Of a DNA stretch of 38,404 nucleotides, positions 23,377-35,266 are shown one piece after another. Source of the stretch: Actinomycetota bacterium (GTDB lineage Bacteria; Actinomycetota; Acidimicrobiia; Acidimicrobiales; Microtrichaceae); NCBI GenBank assembly GCA_016870275.1, contig VGBZ01000024.1, positions 1 through 38,404 of the forward strand, read 5' to 3'. Made by a program: the position numbers and the translations under genes. The notes below the pieces were generated by a model. The model was not told the DNA's origin and searched no databases. It saw nothing but the letters and a program-made list of their open reading frames with translations. Position 1 is the first letter of the stretch, and every line of letters begins with the position of its first letter.

Positions 23377-24587
23377 GCTTCTGCGGCGATGTCACGCCGC
23401 ATCACCACACCCGGCCAGGACACCTCCGACGCCCCCCGATAGGCGACCGTCCGGGCAGCGGAGACGTCCGGGCCCCGCCCGCAGACGTTCAGGACCCGAC
23501 CACCGGCCGTCACCAGCGAGCCGTCGGTTCCCTCCCCCACACCGGCGAAGTAGATGCTCACCCCGTCCACACCCGATGCGGCCTCGAGGCCTCCGATCAC
23601 GTCTCCGGTCCTCGGAGCCGACGGGTAGCCCTCAGCGGCGAGCACGACTGTCACGACAGCGTCTCTGGAGAACTCCGGTTCACGTTCGATCCGGCCTGCG
23701 GCCGCTTGCGCCAGCAACTCACCGAGGTCAGAGGTCAGTCGTGGGAGCACCACCTGGGTCTCGGGGTCACCGAAGCGCACGTTGAACTCGATCAACCGCG
23801 GGCCGGACTCGGTGAACATCAATCCGGCGTACAACACACCCCGGTAGTCGATCCCGCGACGCACGAGCTCATCAAGAGTCGGCTGCACGAATCGAGAGAC
23901 GACGTCGTCGACCACGCTGTGATCGGCGAGCGCCACGGGCGAGTAGGCCCCCATCCCGCCGGTGTTCACTCCGGTGTCCCCCTCACCGATCCGCTTGAAG
24001 TCCTGAGCTGGAGCGAGCGCCACCGCTCGAGACCCGTCACAGACTGCGAGCACCGAGAGCTCCGGGCCGACGAGACCCTCTTCGATCACGACTGTCCGAC
24101 CGGCGTCACCGAACGCCGCTCCGGAGAGGTACTCGGCCACACCGCTTCGGGCGTCGTCGAGGGACTCTGTGACGAGCACTCCTTTTCCGGCGGCCAGACC
24201 ATCGGTCTTGATCACGTACGGCGGGGAGAGAGTCTCGAGAAACGCCACGGCCGGGGTGACGGCGGTGAACGACGAGTACGCCGCAGTGGGGACACCGGCG
24301 GCGGAGACGACCTCCTTCATCCACGCCTTCGACCCCTCGAGGCGGGCGCCGTCGGCGCCCGGACCGAACACCAAGTGGCCAGCGGCCCGCAAGCGGTCAG
24401 CGAGCCCGTCGACGAGTGGCGCCTCCGGGCCCACGACGAACAGGTCGGCATCGATCGACTCGGGAGGTTCCGGAGTCGATCCGGGGATCCCCGGGTTTCC
24501 GGGAGCCACGACCACGTCGTGATGACGTCGGAGCACATCGGCGAGTGCGTGCTCCCGGCCTCCCGAGCCGACCACGCAGACCTTCAT
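23373..24587 (-). CDS. purD: Phosphoribosylamine-glycine ligase (GAR synthetase)
   Basis: 404 residues, an ATP-grasp enzyme joining phosphoribosylamine and glycine. Seen are MKVCVVGSGGREHALADVL, APGNPGIPG, FVVGPEAPLVDGLAD, VIKTDGLAAGKGVLV, the QDFKRIGEGDTGVNTGGMGAYSP stretch and the metal site LIEFNVRFGDPETQVVLPRL. The N-domain is somewhat compact between APGNPG and VVGPEAPL, so the chain is a little shorter than the ~420-430 common in the family. ATG 24587 lies 40 bases after the purA stop, and the stop overlaps purK. Confidence 0.96.
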   Translation of the reverse strand: MKVCVVGSGGREHALADVLRRHHDVVVAPGNPGIPGSTPEPPESIDADLFVVGPEAPLVDGLADRLRAAGHLVFGPGADGARLEGSKAWMKEVVSAAGVPTAAYSSFTAVTPAVAFLETLSPPYVIKTDGLAAGKGVLVTESLDDARSGVAEYLSGAAFGDAGRTVVIEEGLVGPELSVLAVCDGSRAVALAPAQDFKRIGEGDTGVNTGGMGAYSPVALADHSVVDDVVSRFVQPTLDELVRRGIDYRGVLYAGLMFTESGPRLIEFNVRFGDPETQVVLPRLTSDLGELLAQAAAGRIEREPEFSRDAVVTVVLAAEGYPSAPRTGDVIGGLEAASGVDGVSIYFAGVGEGTDGSLVTAGGRVLNVCGRGPDVSAARTVAYRGASEVSWPGVVMRRDIAAEA

Positions 24588-24627
24588 GGGCCTTCCCCGG
24601 CGGGCGACGATGCAATCCCAGAGGCGC

Positions 24628-25917
24628 TCATCGGGCAGCGTCGTTGAAGTGGACGTACTGGTCCCGACCGGGGCCGGTGCCGACGAACGTGACCGGGACC
24701 CCGACCTGCGCCTCGAGGAACTCGAGGTAGGCCACGGCCTCGGCGGGCAACTGGTGGCGTTCGGTCACAGCGCTCAGGTCGGTGCCCCATCCGGGGAGCG
24801 TCTCGTAGACAGGCACCGCAGCGTGCAGGTCCGACTGGTGGTACGGCAAGTGGTCGTGGCGGACGCCGTCGACCTCGTAGGCGACACACACCCGGAGCGT
24901 GTCGAGTCCATCGAGGATGTCGAGCTTGGTGATCGCGAGCTCGGAGAGGGAGTTCACCCGAACGGCGTGGCGGAGCATCACTGCGTCGAACCAGCCGGGT
25001 CGTCGACGGCGACCCGTGTTGGTTCCGAACTCCCGGCCGATCGTGACCAGATGCTCGCCGACGTCATCGAACAGCTCCGTCGGGAACGGCCCGGCACCGA
25101 CGCGGGTCACGTAGGCCTTGGCGATCCCGATGACCCGTCCGATCGCCCGTGGCCCGACGCCGGCACCGGTGCACGCGCCGCCGGCCACCGGATTGGACGA
25201 CGTGACGTAGGGGTACGTCCCCTGATCGAGGTCGAGGAATGTGGCCTGCGCTCCCTCGAACAACACGTGGGCGCCGGACTCGAGTGCCTCGTGAACGAGC
25301 GTCACGGCATCGGTGATGTACGGCGCCACCCGGGGTGCCACCTCCGACAGGACGCGGTCGGCGAGTGCGTCCGGGTCCTCGGGGAGACGGTTGTAGACAC
25401 GAGTGAACACCTTGTTCTTGTCACCGAGTACGGCGGAGAGCTTCTGACGAAAGATGTCGGGGTCGAGGAGATCCTGCACCCTGATCCCGACACGCATCGC
25501 CTTGTCGGCGTAGGCCGGACCGATCCCCCGCTTCGTCGTACCGAGCTTGTTCTTGCCGAGGTAGCGCTCGGTGAGGCGATCGAGTTCCTGGTGGTACGGA
25601 AGAATCAGGTGGGCGTTTCCCGAGACCTTGAGTCGACTGCAGTCGACGCCTTTGGCCTCCAGGGTGGCCACCTCGGCGAGCAACACGAACGGATCCACCA
25701 CCACGCCGTTGCCGATGACCGGGGTGATGTGGTCGTAGAGCACACCGGAGGGGACCAACTGCAGAGCGAAGGACTCACCGTCGACCACGAGGGTGTGCCC
25801 TGCGTTGTGGCCGCCCTGGTAGCGGACGACCATCTGCATCTCCTTGGAGATGAGATCGGTGAGCTTTCCCTTGCCCTCGTCACCCCACTGGGTGCCCACC
25901 ACGACAGTCGCCGGCAC
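24628..25917 (-). CDS. purA: Adenylosuccinate synthetase
   Basis: 429 residues, the standard length. It joins IMP and aspartate with GTP, the first step to AMP. The P-loop-like [11 protein letters not shown] (residues 8-18) includes catalytic Asp13, and His41 lies in GGHNAGHTL. Also visible are [17 protein letters not shown], the IMP-binding segment [23 protein letters not shown] and [13 protein letters not shown] 25917 follows AGGAGG by 8 bases. A TAAGCT box about 45 bases upstream may be its -10. It heads the purA-purD-purK-purE run. Confidence 0.96.
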   Translation of the reverse strand: MPATVVVGTQWGDEGKGKLTDLISKEMQMVVRYQGGHNAGHTLVVDGESFALQLVPSGVLYDHITPVIGNGVVVDPFVLLAEVATLEAKGVDCSRLKVSGNAHLILPYHQELDRLTERYLGKNKLGTTKRGIGPAYADKAMRVGIRVQDLLDPDIFRQKLSAVLGDKNKVFTRVYNRLPEDPDALADRVLSEVAPRVAPYITDAVTLVHEALESGAHVLFEGAQATFLDLDQGTYPYVTSSNPVAGGACTGAGVGPRAIGRVIGIAKAYVTRVGAGPFPTELFDDVGEHLVTIGREFGTNTGRRRRPGWFDAVMLRHAVRVNSLSELAITKLDILDGLDTLRVCVAYEVDGVRHDHLPYHQSDLHAAVPVYETLPGWGTDLSAVTERHQLPAEAVAYLEFLEAQVGVPVTFVGTGPGRDQYVHFNDAAR

Positions 25918-26040
25918 GAACCGTTCCTCCTCATCAGTCCCCGACCGGGAACGGCGGAGCTTACCGCTGGACCCCAGTGGACTCGCACTGGTTCACTCGG
26001 GCGCCGTCCCCGGTCACCTGGAGCGAACAGCGGGGCGGCA

Positions 26041-27129
26041 TCAGGAGTAGACGAATCGGTTCTTCAGGCGCAGCCAACGGCTCTCCCACACCGTCCAACT
26101 GATCCGGGCGAGGCCGTAGCTCAGGAACCCGGTGAGAAGGATCTGGAAGACGGCATCGAACAATGGAATGTTGGTCGGGTCGAGGCGCTCGATGTTCTGG
26201 GCGATCGGAACCGAGAACACGTAGATCGCATAGGAGTACTTTCCGAGTTGGAAGAGGAATCGACTCCGCAACCAGCGGGTCGGGCGCTCGGCGAGAACCC
26301 CGTTGCGGGCAGCGAGGATGAAGCCGAGGTAGCCAACGGCGAGCACCGTGATCCCGATGTAGAGCGCTGCTGTCTCCGGCATCAGGATCAACAGGAACAC
26401 CGCCCACCATCGACGACCGACCCAGGCGATCGCCGGACGAAATCGCTCCTGGAGATCGTCCGAGGCCAGAACCACCGCACCAGCGGCACCGATCGCCAAC
26501 GCATCGATTCGACACAGCGTGAAGTAGTACGCAAAGTCTCGACCGATCAGCGGGAAGCCGATGCAACGGAGCACGGCGCTGAACAGCGCCACCCCGAGAC
26601 AGATCCGGAACAGGTGACGGCGTGGCGCCGCAAGGACGAGGAGTGGCCAGAGCAGGTAGAACTGTTCCTCGATCGACAACGACCACAGGTGCGCCAACCC
26701 GGCGAAGGCGCTCTCCCCGCGGAAGGCCTCCAGATTGTTCACCTGGTACAGCCACCCCCACCACTGGTTGTCGACGAGATTCTGAGCTTCGGGGAAACCC
26801 AGTTCGTTCTGGACTCCGAAGTGGACCATCACCGCTGCAGTCGCGACGAACACGGCGAGGACGAGGTAGTAGAGCGGGAAGATCCGAACGGCTCGGCGGC
26901 TGTAGAACAGTCGGAGGTAGTCGGAGCGCTCGCGCGTCGCCAACAGAATCGTGGTGATGAGGAACCCCGACAGCACGAAGAAGAGATCCACGCCACTCTG
27001 GAACAGGAGTCCAGCGAGTGCCGGTTGGCCGGCGTGGTAGAGCAGGACCATCAGCACTGCCAGACCCCGGACACCGTCGAGCGCCTCGTGGCGCTCGATC
27101 ACACCGCCGTCACTCTCTCGTGGCGTCAC
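26041..27129 (-). CDS. Acyltransferase 3 family membrane protein
   Basis: 362 residues with about ten membrane helices. Family marks: HEALDGVRGLAVLMVLLYHAG with the catalytic-type His, SGVDLFFVLSGFLITTILL, the basic loop YLRLFYSRRAVRIFPLYYLV, and HLWSLSIEEQFYLLWPLLVL. It lacks the SGNH domain of longer OafA proteins and the acidic repeat arm of the homologue at 3723. It probably transfers an acyl group to a cell-surface glycan or lipid; substrate unknown. GTG 27129 overlaps the stop of the upstream membrane protein gene (GTGA), so both are made together and may act on the same envelope product. Confidence 0.9.
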   Translation of the reverse strand: MTPRESDGGVIERHEALDGVRGLAVLMVLLYHAGQPALAGLLFQSGVDLFFVLSGFLITTILLATRERSDYLRLFYSRRAVRIFPLYYLVLAVFVATAAVMVHFGVQNELGFPEAQNLVDNQWWGWLYQVNNLEAFRGESAFAGLAHLWSLSIEEQFYLLWPLLVLAAPRRHLFRICLGVALFSAVLRCIGFPLIGRDFAYYFTLCRIDALAIGAAGAVVLASDDLQERFRPAIAWVGRRWWAVFLLILMPETAALYIGITVLAVGYLGFILAARNGVLAERPTRWLRSRFLFQLGKYSYAIYVFSVPIAQNIERLDPTNIPLFDAVFQILLTGFLSYGLARISWTVWESRWLRLKNRFVYS

Positions 27130-28331
27130 TCCGTCGACCGAGTCTCGGCCTCAGGCACCGCCACGGCACCAGCGAGCGTGCGAACGAGGGCACGGCGCTC
27201 GAGAAACGCTGCCGGTCGGCCGTGTGAGAACCACACCGCCGTCAGCGATGCAGCAAATGGGAACGCTATCCAGAAGATCCGCGGCGTGAGGTCGACGGTG
27301 ATGAACGACCAGGCGCACAGCCCGATGCCGAGCAGGACCCCGATCGTCGCCGGATCGATCGTTGCCCCCACGAGTCCGCTGGTGCGTCGGCGTTGTGACC
27401 ACACCAGGATCGAGGGAACCAGCAGCGGGCCGACACCGATGGCGAACGACATCAGGCTGATGACATCTCCGGCGTTCGCCAGCACATCGGCGAGATCAGG
27501 TGTCACCTCCCATGCCGCACCAGGCTCAGGGAGGCTGGCCCGCCAGAAGAACACCCCGACGACGAACGCCACGGCTCCCGCCAGCGCCGGGGCCGCTGCG
27601 GCCGCCGGGGACCGCCGACCGGAGCGCCACTCGTTCCACGACCACACGGCCAGCACCGGCACGACGATGCCAAGGCTCTCCTTCAGCGGGTACCCGAGCA
27701 GGAGGACCGGCCAGACCAGCCACGGTCGATTGGCGCAGATCAGGTACCAGCACAAGGCCACGGCAGCCACGACACCGCTGTCGATCAGCAACCCCGTCCC
27801 GAAGTAGAAGGTGTTCCAACTCAACGCCACCAGCAGACCAGTTGCGAGAATCGCCGGCGGCCCGATGCCCTGACGGCGAAGTGCCAACAGGATGAACCAG
27901 AGTCCCAGAACCGTCATGGCGGTGTTGACCAGACCGAGCGCCAGACCTTCCTCCACGGGGAGCCAGTGAGCGATCCAACTCGTTCCAGAGCGGTTGGTGA
28001 ACGGGTCGTAGAGGCACGCGACCTGGAGGTCCTCCAGCGGCGTGCCCCGGTAGTAGGCCACGAGCGCCAGGTACTGCTGCTCGTCGACGACGATCTTGTC
28101 GACGATCCGCCCCGACTCGGTTCGATACGTCCCGATTCGTTCGAGACAGTCGCCGACCTGCCGTTCGGTCCCGGGAGAGCCGCGATTGATCGGCAGGCCG
28201 GTCCAGTCGTAACGGGCGAAACGAACCGAACCGACCAGCAGGACCAGCAGGGTGAGGATCAACCCGATCCGCACCAGCGTCGAGAGACTGGTCGACTGCT
28301 CGGGAGCACCGGGTTTCACTGAGGCGCTCAT
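27126..28331 (-). CDS. Polytopic membrane protein of unknown function
   Basis: 401 residues. One helix at ~22-36 is followed by a ~90-residue outside loop with Cys62 and Cys106, which could form a disulfide, then roughly eight more helices and a cytoplasmic tail. The order of helices, with a large first outer loop and conserved-looking segments (YDWTGLPINRGSP, FTNRSGTSWIAHWLPVEEG, NTFYFGTGLLIDSG), recalls integral-membrane glycosyltransferase-like proteins, but I see no Asp-Asp or Glu-rich catalytic loop of a known GT-C family. It overlaps the following acyltransferase gene by four bases, so a shared envelope-glycan job is likely but unproven. Confidence 0.8.
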   Translation of the reverse strand: MSASVKPGAPEQSTSLSTLVRIGLILTLLVLLVGSVRFARYDWTGLPINRGSPGTERQVGDCLERIGTYRTESGRIVDKIVVDEQQYLALVAYYRGTPLEDLQVACLYDPFTNRSGTSWIAHWLPVEEGLALGLVNTAMTVLGLWFILLALRRQGIGPPAILATGLLVALSWNTFYFGTGLLIDSGVVAAVALCWYLICANRPWLVWPVLLLGYPLKESLGIVVPVLAVWSWNEWRSGRRSPAAAAAPALAGAVAFVVGVFFWRASLPEPGAAWEVTPDLADVLANAGDVISLMSFAIGVGPLLVPSILVWSQRRRTSGLVGATIDPATIGVLLGIGLCAWSFITVDLTPRIFWIAFPFAASLTAVWFSHGRPAAFLERRALVRTLAGAVAVPEAETRSTE

Positions 28332-28411
28332 GGCCGAACCCGATCCACGTGAGGACTATTGCCCGACGAGTCCGATCCGTCAATCGGTCGAGGGAACCCG
28401 CCGATCCACCG

Positions 28412-28427
28412 CCGTCACGGTTGACGG
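28412..28427 (-). terminator. Small hairpin after clpB
   Basis: CCGTCA and TGACGG form a 6-bp stem with a 4-base loop, about 52 bases beyond the clpB stop. It is a weak terminator candidate without a T-tract. The remainder of the 28332-28479 gap shows no gene. Confidence 0.3.
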
Positions 28428-28479
28428 TCGATCACTTCGTTCACGACGCCCACGTCGATCGGGAGTCGGTGCGATGCGC

Positions 28480-31002
<2,523 letters not shown>

Positions 31003-31020
31003 GGGGTGATCCTATCAGAG

Positions 31021-31051
31021 ACTCAATAAACCTGCTAGTACAACACTCAAG
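31021..31051 (-). promoter_or_regulatory. HspR-type half-sites upstream of clpB
   Basis: On the minus strand a perfect CTTGAGT (31045-31051) is followed after 7 bases by TAGCAGG, a poor match to the expected ACTCAAG. A second ATTGAGT (31021-31027) lies closer to the gene. The known HspR element is CTTGAGT-N7-ACTCAAG, so this is one perfect half plus weak halves. The sites are 19-49 bases before the ATG, a suitable place for repression. I see no convincing -35/-10 pair. Confidence 0.45.
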
Positions 31052-31111
31052 TTTACTGTGATCTCGCTCACGGGCGTGACACTCCCGGGTTCGTGGGGGG
31101 TGGAGCCGGAT

Positions 31112-31435
31112 TCACACCCGGCGCACGGGCTGGAACGGAACGATGTCCCGGCGGTACTGCCGGTGAAGTTGGTCGATCTCGGCCCGGAGCCGCTGCACCT
31201 CTGCTTCGAGCTCGAGCACGCGCTTGACCCCCGACAGGCTCAGGCCCTCATTCGTGAGCTCCCCGATTCGCTGGAGCAGATCGATGTCGGCCTGGCTGTA
31301 GCGACGGCTTCCGCCCTGGGTCCGGCCGGGACGAAGGAGTCCCTTCCGTTCGTAGATTCGCAGGGTCTGGGGGTGCACACCGGCGAGCTCAGCGGCGATC
31401 GAGATGATGTAGACGGCCTGGTCGTACTCAGGCAT
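31112..31435 (-). CDS. hspR: Heat-shock repressor HspR (MerR family)
   Basis: 107 residues from ATG 31435, whose ATGCCTGA overlaps the dnaJ stop by 8 bases. The start at 31483 would lie deep in dnaJ. A winged-helix MerR DNA-binding domain is clear: YIISIAAELAGVHPQTLRIYERKGLLRPGRTQGGSRRYSQADIDLLQRI, then VKRVLELEAEVQRLRAEIDQLHRQY as a dimerisation helix and a short basic end. HspR binds CTTGAGT-type inverted repeats and uses DnaK as co-repressor in Streptomyces. As the last gene of dnaK-grpE-dnaJ-hspR it would close a feedback loop on its own operon and on clpB. Confidence 0.95.
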   Translation of the reverse strand: MPEYDQAVYIISIAAELAGVHPQTLRIYERKGLLRPGRTQGGSRRYSQADIDLLQRIGELTNEGLSLSGVKRVLELEAEVQRLRAEIDQLHRQYRRDIVPFQPVRRV

Positions 31436-32579
31436 CCTCAGCCTCCCCACCGGAGGCCGCTGCCGGAGCCGGCTGCGTGGCATCGGCGAGCGCCTCGATG
31501 GCCGAGCGCTCAGCGTCGGTCAGATCGGTCGGCACGGAGAGTTCGACGGTCGCCATCAGGTCGCCGGTTCCCTTGGACGTCGTCATGCCACGGCCACGAA
31601 TCCGGAACGTCCGCCCGCTCTGGGTCCCAGCGGGGATCCGGATCGTCACCGATCCACCGTCGAGCGTGGGGACCGGCACCTCAGCGCCGAGGGCCGCCTG
31701 AGCGAACGAGACCGGAACGGTCACCGTGAGGTTGTCCCCGTCCCGACCGAATCGGGAATGGGCGTCCACGTGCACGCGAACGTACAGGTCGCCGTCGGGT
31801 CCTCCGTTGGCTCCCGCTCCACCTCGGCCCTTGACGCGGATGCGTTGGCCGTCCTTGACGCCCTCGGGAATGCGGACCTTGACCTGCCGCGGCCGGCGCA
31901 CCGCACCGATGCCCCCACAGGTCGTGCACGGCGTGTCGATGATCCGACCGCGCCCTCCACAGGAGGTGCATGGACGACTGAACGAGAACGGTCCCTGATC
32001 CTCCACGACGGACCCCGTACCCCGACAGTCAGGACACGTGCGCGGCGAGGTACCGACTGCCGCACCGCTGCCGAAGCAGTCCGGGCAGCGGACCTCGGAG
32101 GTGACGTTCACCGTCGTGGTGGCGCCATGGGCGGCATCGACGAAGGACATGGTGAGGTCCGCCTCGACATCGGAGCCCCGCCGTGGACCGGTGCTGCTGC
32201 GCTGTGGACCGCCTGGACGACCCCGGGTGAAGAGCCCGCCGAACAGGTCGGAGAGATCACTGGCGTCGAAACTGACACCGCCCGGGAATCCGCCACCGGG
32301 TCCGAACCCTCCGCCTCCACCGAACGCACCGGCCATGGGTCCGAGGCGCCGAACCTCGTCGTAACGCGCCCGCTTGTCGGCGTCACCGACGACGTCGTAG
32401 GCCGAGGAGACCTCCTTGAAGCGGTCCTCTGCGGCGACGTCGCCGGGATTGGCGTCCGGATGGAGTTCACGAGCCAGGGCCCGGTAGGCCTTGGTGATCT
32501 CCTTCTGGGATGCAGACTCACTCACGCCGAGGACGCGGTAGTAGTCGGTGTCGAACCACTCGCGTGGCGGAGCGTCCAC
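31428..32579 (-). CDS. dnaJ: Chaperone DnaJ
   Basis: 383 residues, a full type I DnaJ. The J domain has HPD at 40-42 (ARELHPDANPG). A Gly/Phe-rich linker (AGAFGGGGGFGPGGGF) follows, then four zinc-binding CxxCxGxG repeats: CPDCFGSG, CPDCRGTG, CTSCGGRG and CTTCGGIG. The substrate-binding beta domains (VKVRIPEGVKDGQRIRVKGRG) and a Pro/Ala-rich acidic tail end the chain. It stimulates DnaK ATPase and hands over substrates. It starts 3 bases after the grpE stop, and its end overlaps hspR by 8 bases. Confidence 0.96.
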   Translation of the reverse strand: MDAPPREWFDTDYYRVLGVSESASQKEITKAYRALARELHPDANPGDVAAEDRFKEVSSAYDVVGDADKRARYDEVRRLGPMAGAFGGGGGFGPGGGFPGGVSFDASDLSDLFGGLFTRGRPGGPQRSSTGPRRGSDVEADLTMSFVDAAHGATTTVNVTSEVRCPDCFGSGAAVGTSPRTCPDCRGTGSVVEDQGPFSFSRPCTSCGGRGRIIDTPCTTCGGIGAVRRPRQVKVRIPEGVKDGQRIRVKGRGGAGANGGPDGDLYVRVHVDAHSRFGRDGDNLTVTVPVSFAQAALGAEVPVPTLDGGSVTIRIPAGTQSGRTFRIRGRGMTTSKGTGDLMATVELSVPTDLTDAERSAIEALADATQPAPAAASGGEAEDA

Positions 32580-32582
32580 GGC

Positions 32583-33197
32583 TCAGCCCACCACGCGCAC
32601 CATCGCCGGACGAATCACCCGGGTGTTCCAGAGGTAACCCGAACGGAGTACCTCGGCAACCTCCGGTTCGCCGTCGTGCTGGTCGGACTGATCGTGCATG
32701 ACCGCCTCGTGGACCGAAGGATCGAACACGACGCCGGCCTGGGCCACGCGCTCGAGGCCGAGCTTCTCGAGCGTGCCGAGCAACTGGCTGTGCAGGGGTT
32801 CGACGGCGTCGAGCCCCTGTGTGATCGCCGCCTCACCGGCGTCGAGCACGGGCAACAACTCCCGAACGAGGTCGGCCGCTGCTGCACCACGCTGCTCCTC
32901 ACGCTGGGAGTCGACACGGCGCTTGTAGTTGGCGAAATCGGCCTGGACCCTCTGCAACAGGTCACGGAGCTCGTCCCGTTCGGCCTCGACCTTCTGGGCG
33001 ATCTCGACCGCCTCGGCCACGGCCTCCTCTGCGCTCAGATCGATCGCGTCGGCCACACCGGTGGCGGCGTCGAGGTCGGCGACCAGCCGGCGCGCCTCCT
33101 CCTCGATGTCGAAGTCGGCATCGGAGGTCAGGTCGAACGGCTCGCGCCGTTGATCGGAGGGTCCACCGGAGGAGGACCCGTCGGACTGGTCGTTCAC
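32583..33197 (-). CDS. grpE: Nucleotide exchange factor GrpE
   Basis: 204 residues. A disordered acidic/Ser-rich front (1-~75) precedes the long coiled coil ([47 protein letters not shown]) and the C-terminal beta wing ([49 protein letters not shown]). FANYKRR and GYxxxxRVIRPAxV are GrpE signatures. It releases ADP from DnaK. GTG 33197 overlaps the dnaK stop (GTGA), and dnaJ follows after 3 bases. Confidence 0.95.
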   Translation of the reverse strand: MNDQSDGSSSGGPSDQRREPFDLTSDADFDIEEEARRLVADLDAATGVADAIDLSAEEAVAEAVEIAQKVEAERDELRDLLQRVQADFANYKRRVDSQREEQRGAAAADLVRELLPVLDAGEAAITQGLDAVEPLHSQLLGTLEKLGLERVAQAGVVFDPSVHEAVMHDQSDQHDGEPEVAEVLRSGYLWNTRVIRPAMVRVVG

Positions 33198-35035
33198 CGG
33201 TCGGTCCCGTCCTCGTCGACGATCTCCGCCTCGACCACGTCGTCGTCGTTCGGGGCGTCGTTCACGCCGGAGTCCGACGGCGCAGCCGGCTCCGCCGCAG
33301 AGGCCTGCTCGTAGGCCACCTGCGACAGCTGCTGGCTCACCGTGACCACAGCGTCGGTGGCGGCGACGATCCGCTCGGTGTCGGTGCCGCCGAGTGCTGC
33401 CTTGAGCTCATCGAGCGCCGTCTCGACCTGCGCTCGCAGATCGGCCGGTGCCTTGTCGCCGAGGTCCACGAGCTGCTTGTCGACCTGATAGACGAGGCTG
33501 TCGGCCTTGTTGCGAGCGTCCGCCTCCTCCCGGCGACGGCGATCCTCCTCGGCGTGCGACTCGGCGTCGCGCACCATCTGGTTGATCTGGTCCTTGGACA
33601 GCGACGACTGACCGGTGATCGTGATCGACTGCTCCCTGCCGGTGGCTCGGTCCTTCGCCGAGACGTTCACGATTCCGTTGGCATCGATGTCGAAGGTCAC
33701 CTCGATCTGCGGGACGCCGCGGGGCGCTGGTGGCAGATCGACGAGCTGGAACTTCCCGAGGGTCTTGTTGAAGTCGGACATCTCACGTTCGCCCTGCAGG
33801 ACGTGGATCTCCACCGACGGCTGGTTGTCGTCGGCAGTGGTGAACGTCTCGGACTTGCGGGTCGGGATGGTCGTGTTCCGCTCGATGAGGCGGGTCATGA
33901 CGCCGCCCTTGGTCTCGATACCGAGAGAGAGCGGGGTCACGTCGAGCAGGAGGACGTCCTTGACGTCACCCTTGAGCACCCCGGCCTGGATTGCTGCACC
34001 CATGGCGACCACCTCATCGGGGTTGACGCCCTTGTGCGGTTCCCGTCCGGTGAGTCCCTCCACCAGTTCCTGCACCGCAGGCATGCGGGTCGAACCGCCG
34101 ACCAGGATCACCTGGTCGACCTCGTCCTTGGTGAGCCCGGCGTCCTTGATCGCCTGCTCGAAGGGAATCTTGCACCGCTCGATGAGGTCCTCGGTCAGTT
34201 CCTGGAACTTGGCCCGGCTCAGCGTGTAGTCGAGGTGCAGCGGACCAGCGTCGGTCGCAGTGATGAACGGCAGGTTGATCTGCGTCGTCGGGACCTGCGA
34301 GAGCTCGATCTTGGCCTTCTCGGCGGCCTCCTTCAGCCGTTGCAGAGCCATCTTGTCGTTGCCGAGGTCCACACCGTGGTCCCCCTTGAACGAATCGACG
34401 AGCCAGCCGATGATGCGCTCGTCCCAGTCGTCGCCGCCGAGGCTCGTGTCACCGGAGGTCGACTTGACCTCGAACACGCCGTCGCCGATCTCGAGCACCG
34501 ACACGTCGAAGGTGCCGCCGCCGAGGTCGAACACGAGGATCGTCTGATCCTGAGCGTCCTTGTCGAGGCCGTACGCCAGCGCTGCAGCCGTCGGTTCGTT
34601 GATGATCCGGAGCACCTCCAGACCTGCGATTCGGCCGGCCTCCTGGGTGGCGGTCCGCTGTGCGTCGTCGAAGTACGCCGGAACGGTGATGACCGCCTCG
34701 GTGACGGTGTCACCGAGATACGACTCGGCGTCCCGCTTGAGCTTCATCAAGATGCGCGCCGAGATCTCCTGAGCGGTGTAGTCCTTGCCATCGATGTCGA
34801 TGGACCAGTTGGTTCCCATGTGGCGCTTGACCGACCTGATGGTCCGATCGGCGTTGGTGACCGCCTGACGCTTGGCCACCTCACCGACGAGCACCTCGCC
34901 GTCCTTTGCGAAGGCGACCACCGACGGGGTGGTGCGGGACCCTTCTGAGTTGGGGATCACCGCCGGTTCGCCGGCCTCCAGGGTGGAGACCACCGAGTTG
35001 GTCGTGCCGAGGTCGATTCCGACTGCCTTGGCCAT
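33194..35035 (-). CDS. dnaK: Chaperone DnaK (Hsp70)
   Basis: 613 residues. The ATPase domain begins [13 protein letters not shown], with [51 protein letters not shown] and [13 protein letters not shown]. The linker [16 protein letters not shown] joins the peptide-binding domain, followed by a helical lid and an acidic tail ending near [13 protein letters not shown]. The length fits actinobacterial DnaK. ATG 35035 has AGGAG 9 bases upstream. It heads the dnaK-grpE-dnaJ-hspR operon, with a promoter about 125 bases upstream covered by an HspR-like inverted repeat and two hairpins in the leader. Confidence 0.97.
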   Translation of the reverse strand: MAKAVGIDLGTTNSVVSTLEAGEPAVIPNSEGSRTTPSVVAFAKDGEVLVGEVAKRQAVTNADRTIRSVKRHMGTNWSIDIDGKDYTAQEISARILMKLKRDAESYLGDTVTEAVITVPAYFDDAQRTATQEAGRIAGLEVLRIINEPTAAALAYGLDKDAQDQTILVFDLGGGTFDVSVLEIGDGVFEVKSTSGDTSLGGDDWDERIIGWLVDSFKGDHGVDLGNDKMALQRLKEAAEKAKIELSQVPTTQINLPFITATDAGPLHLDYTLSRAKFQELTEDLIERCKIPFEQAIKDAGLTKDEVDQVILVGGSTRMPAVQELVEGLTGREPHKGVNPDEVVAMGAAIQAGVLKGDVKDVLLLDVTPLSLGIETKGGVMTRLIERNTTIPTRKSETFTTADDNQPSVEIHVLQGEREMSDFNKTLGKFQLVDLPPAPRGVPQIEVTFDIDANGIVNVSAKDRATGREQSITITGQSSLSKDQINQMVRDAESHAEEDRRRREEADARNKADSLVYQVDKQLVDLGDKAPADLRAQVETALDELKAALGGTDTERIVAATDAVVTVSQQLSQVAYEQASAAEPAAPSDSGVNDAPNDDDVVEAEIVDEDGTDR

Positions 35036-35080
35036 GTGTGTTCACTCCTGCCTGTTCGTGGATCTTGCGTTCTGATGGGA

Positions 35081-35124
35081 CCGGAGTTGGTCTCCGGCGA
35101 TCCGGTGTCCGGGGTTTTACCCCG
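35081..35124 (-). other. Two tandem hairpins in the dnaK leader
   Basis: CCGGAG/CTCCGG with a 5-base loop (35081-35097) and CGGGG/CCCCG with a 5-base loop (35110-35124) are both perfect. They lie between the predicted promoter and the ribosome site, so the transcript has a structured leader of roughly 120 bases. They may stabilise the mRNA or act as a thermosensitive structure; the ribosome site itself is not inside either stem. Confidence 0.5.
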
Positions 35125-35159
35125 CTCGAGGCTGGATACCAACCCAGCTCAGGGTGGCG

Positions 35160-35189
35160 ATAGTAGCAAAACTGAGTTGTTCACACTAA
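35160..35189 (-). promoter_or_regulatory. Promoter of the dnaK operon
   Basis: On the minus strand TACTAT (35160-35165) is a good -10 and TTAGTG (35184-35189) an acceptable -35, 18 bases apart. The spacer and -35 are covered by the inverted repeat listed separately, as expected for a repressor-controlled heat-shock promoter. Confidence 0.55.
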
Positions 35190-35195
35190 GGTTTT
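35168..35195. promoter_or_regulatory. HspR operator-like inverted repeat (HAIR-type)
   Basis: Arms AAAACTGAGT (35168-35177) and ACTAAGGTTTT (35185-35195) flank a 7-base spacer. The spacing equals that of the known element CTTGAGT-N7-ACTCAAG. The left arm lacks one T and the right has two differences. Position over the dnaK promoter and the presence of hspR in the same operon support the call. Confidence 0.55.
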
Positions 35196-35266
35196 CTATC
35201 AACGCTTGAGGTCGATCTCAGCATGCTGGAGCATCAAGCCGCCGTTGAGCCGGCCTGCGCAGCACC

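Noticed and set aside
25918-26040. Purine riboswitch before purA (also looked for before purL and purE)
   Set aside because: No three-way-junction aptamer pattern is visible; purL appears leaderless and the purE leader is too short.
24586-27807. 1073-codon plus-strand frame
   Set aside because: It runs antisense through purD's end, purA, the acyltransferase and a membrane gene, all with clear family motifs. Composition (His, Arg, Asp, Gln rich) is typical of a shadow frame in GC-rich DNA.
31052-31080. TCACGGGCGTGA palindrome between hspR and clpB
   Set aside because: Possible operator or weak hairpin, but loop length and arms are too short to support a call.
35205-35221. Second HspR-like site CTTGAG...CTCAG
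   Set aside because: The spacer between arms is too short for the HspR element and the site is upstream of the predicted promoter.
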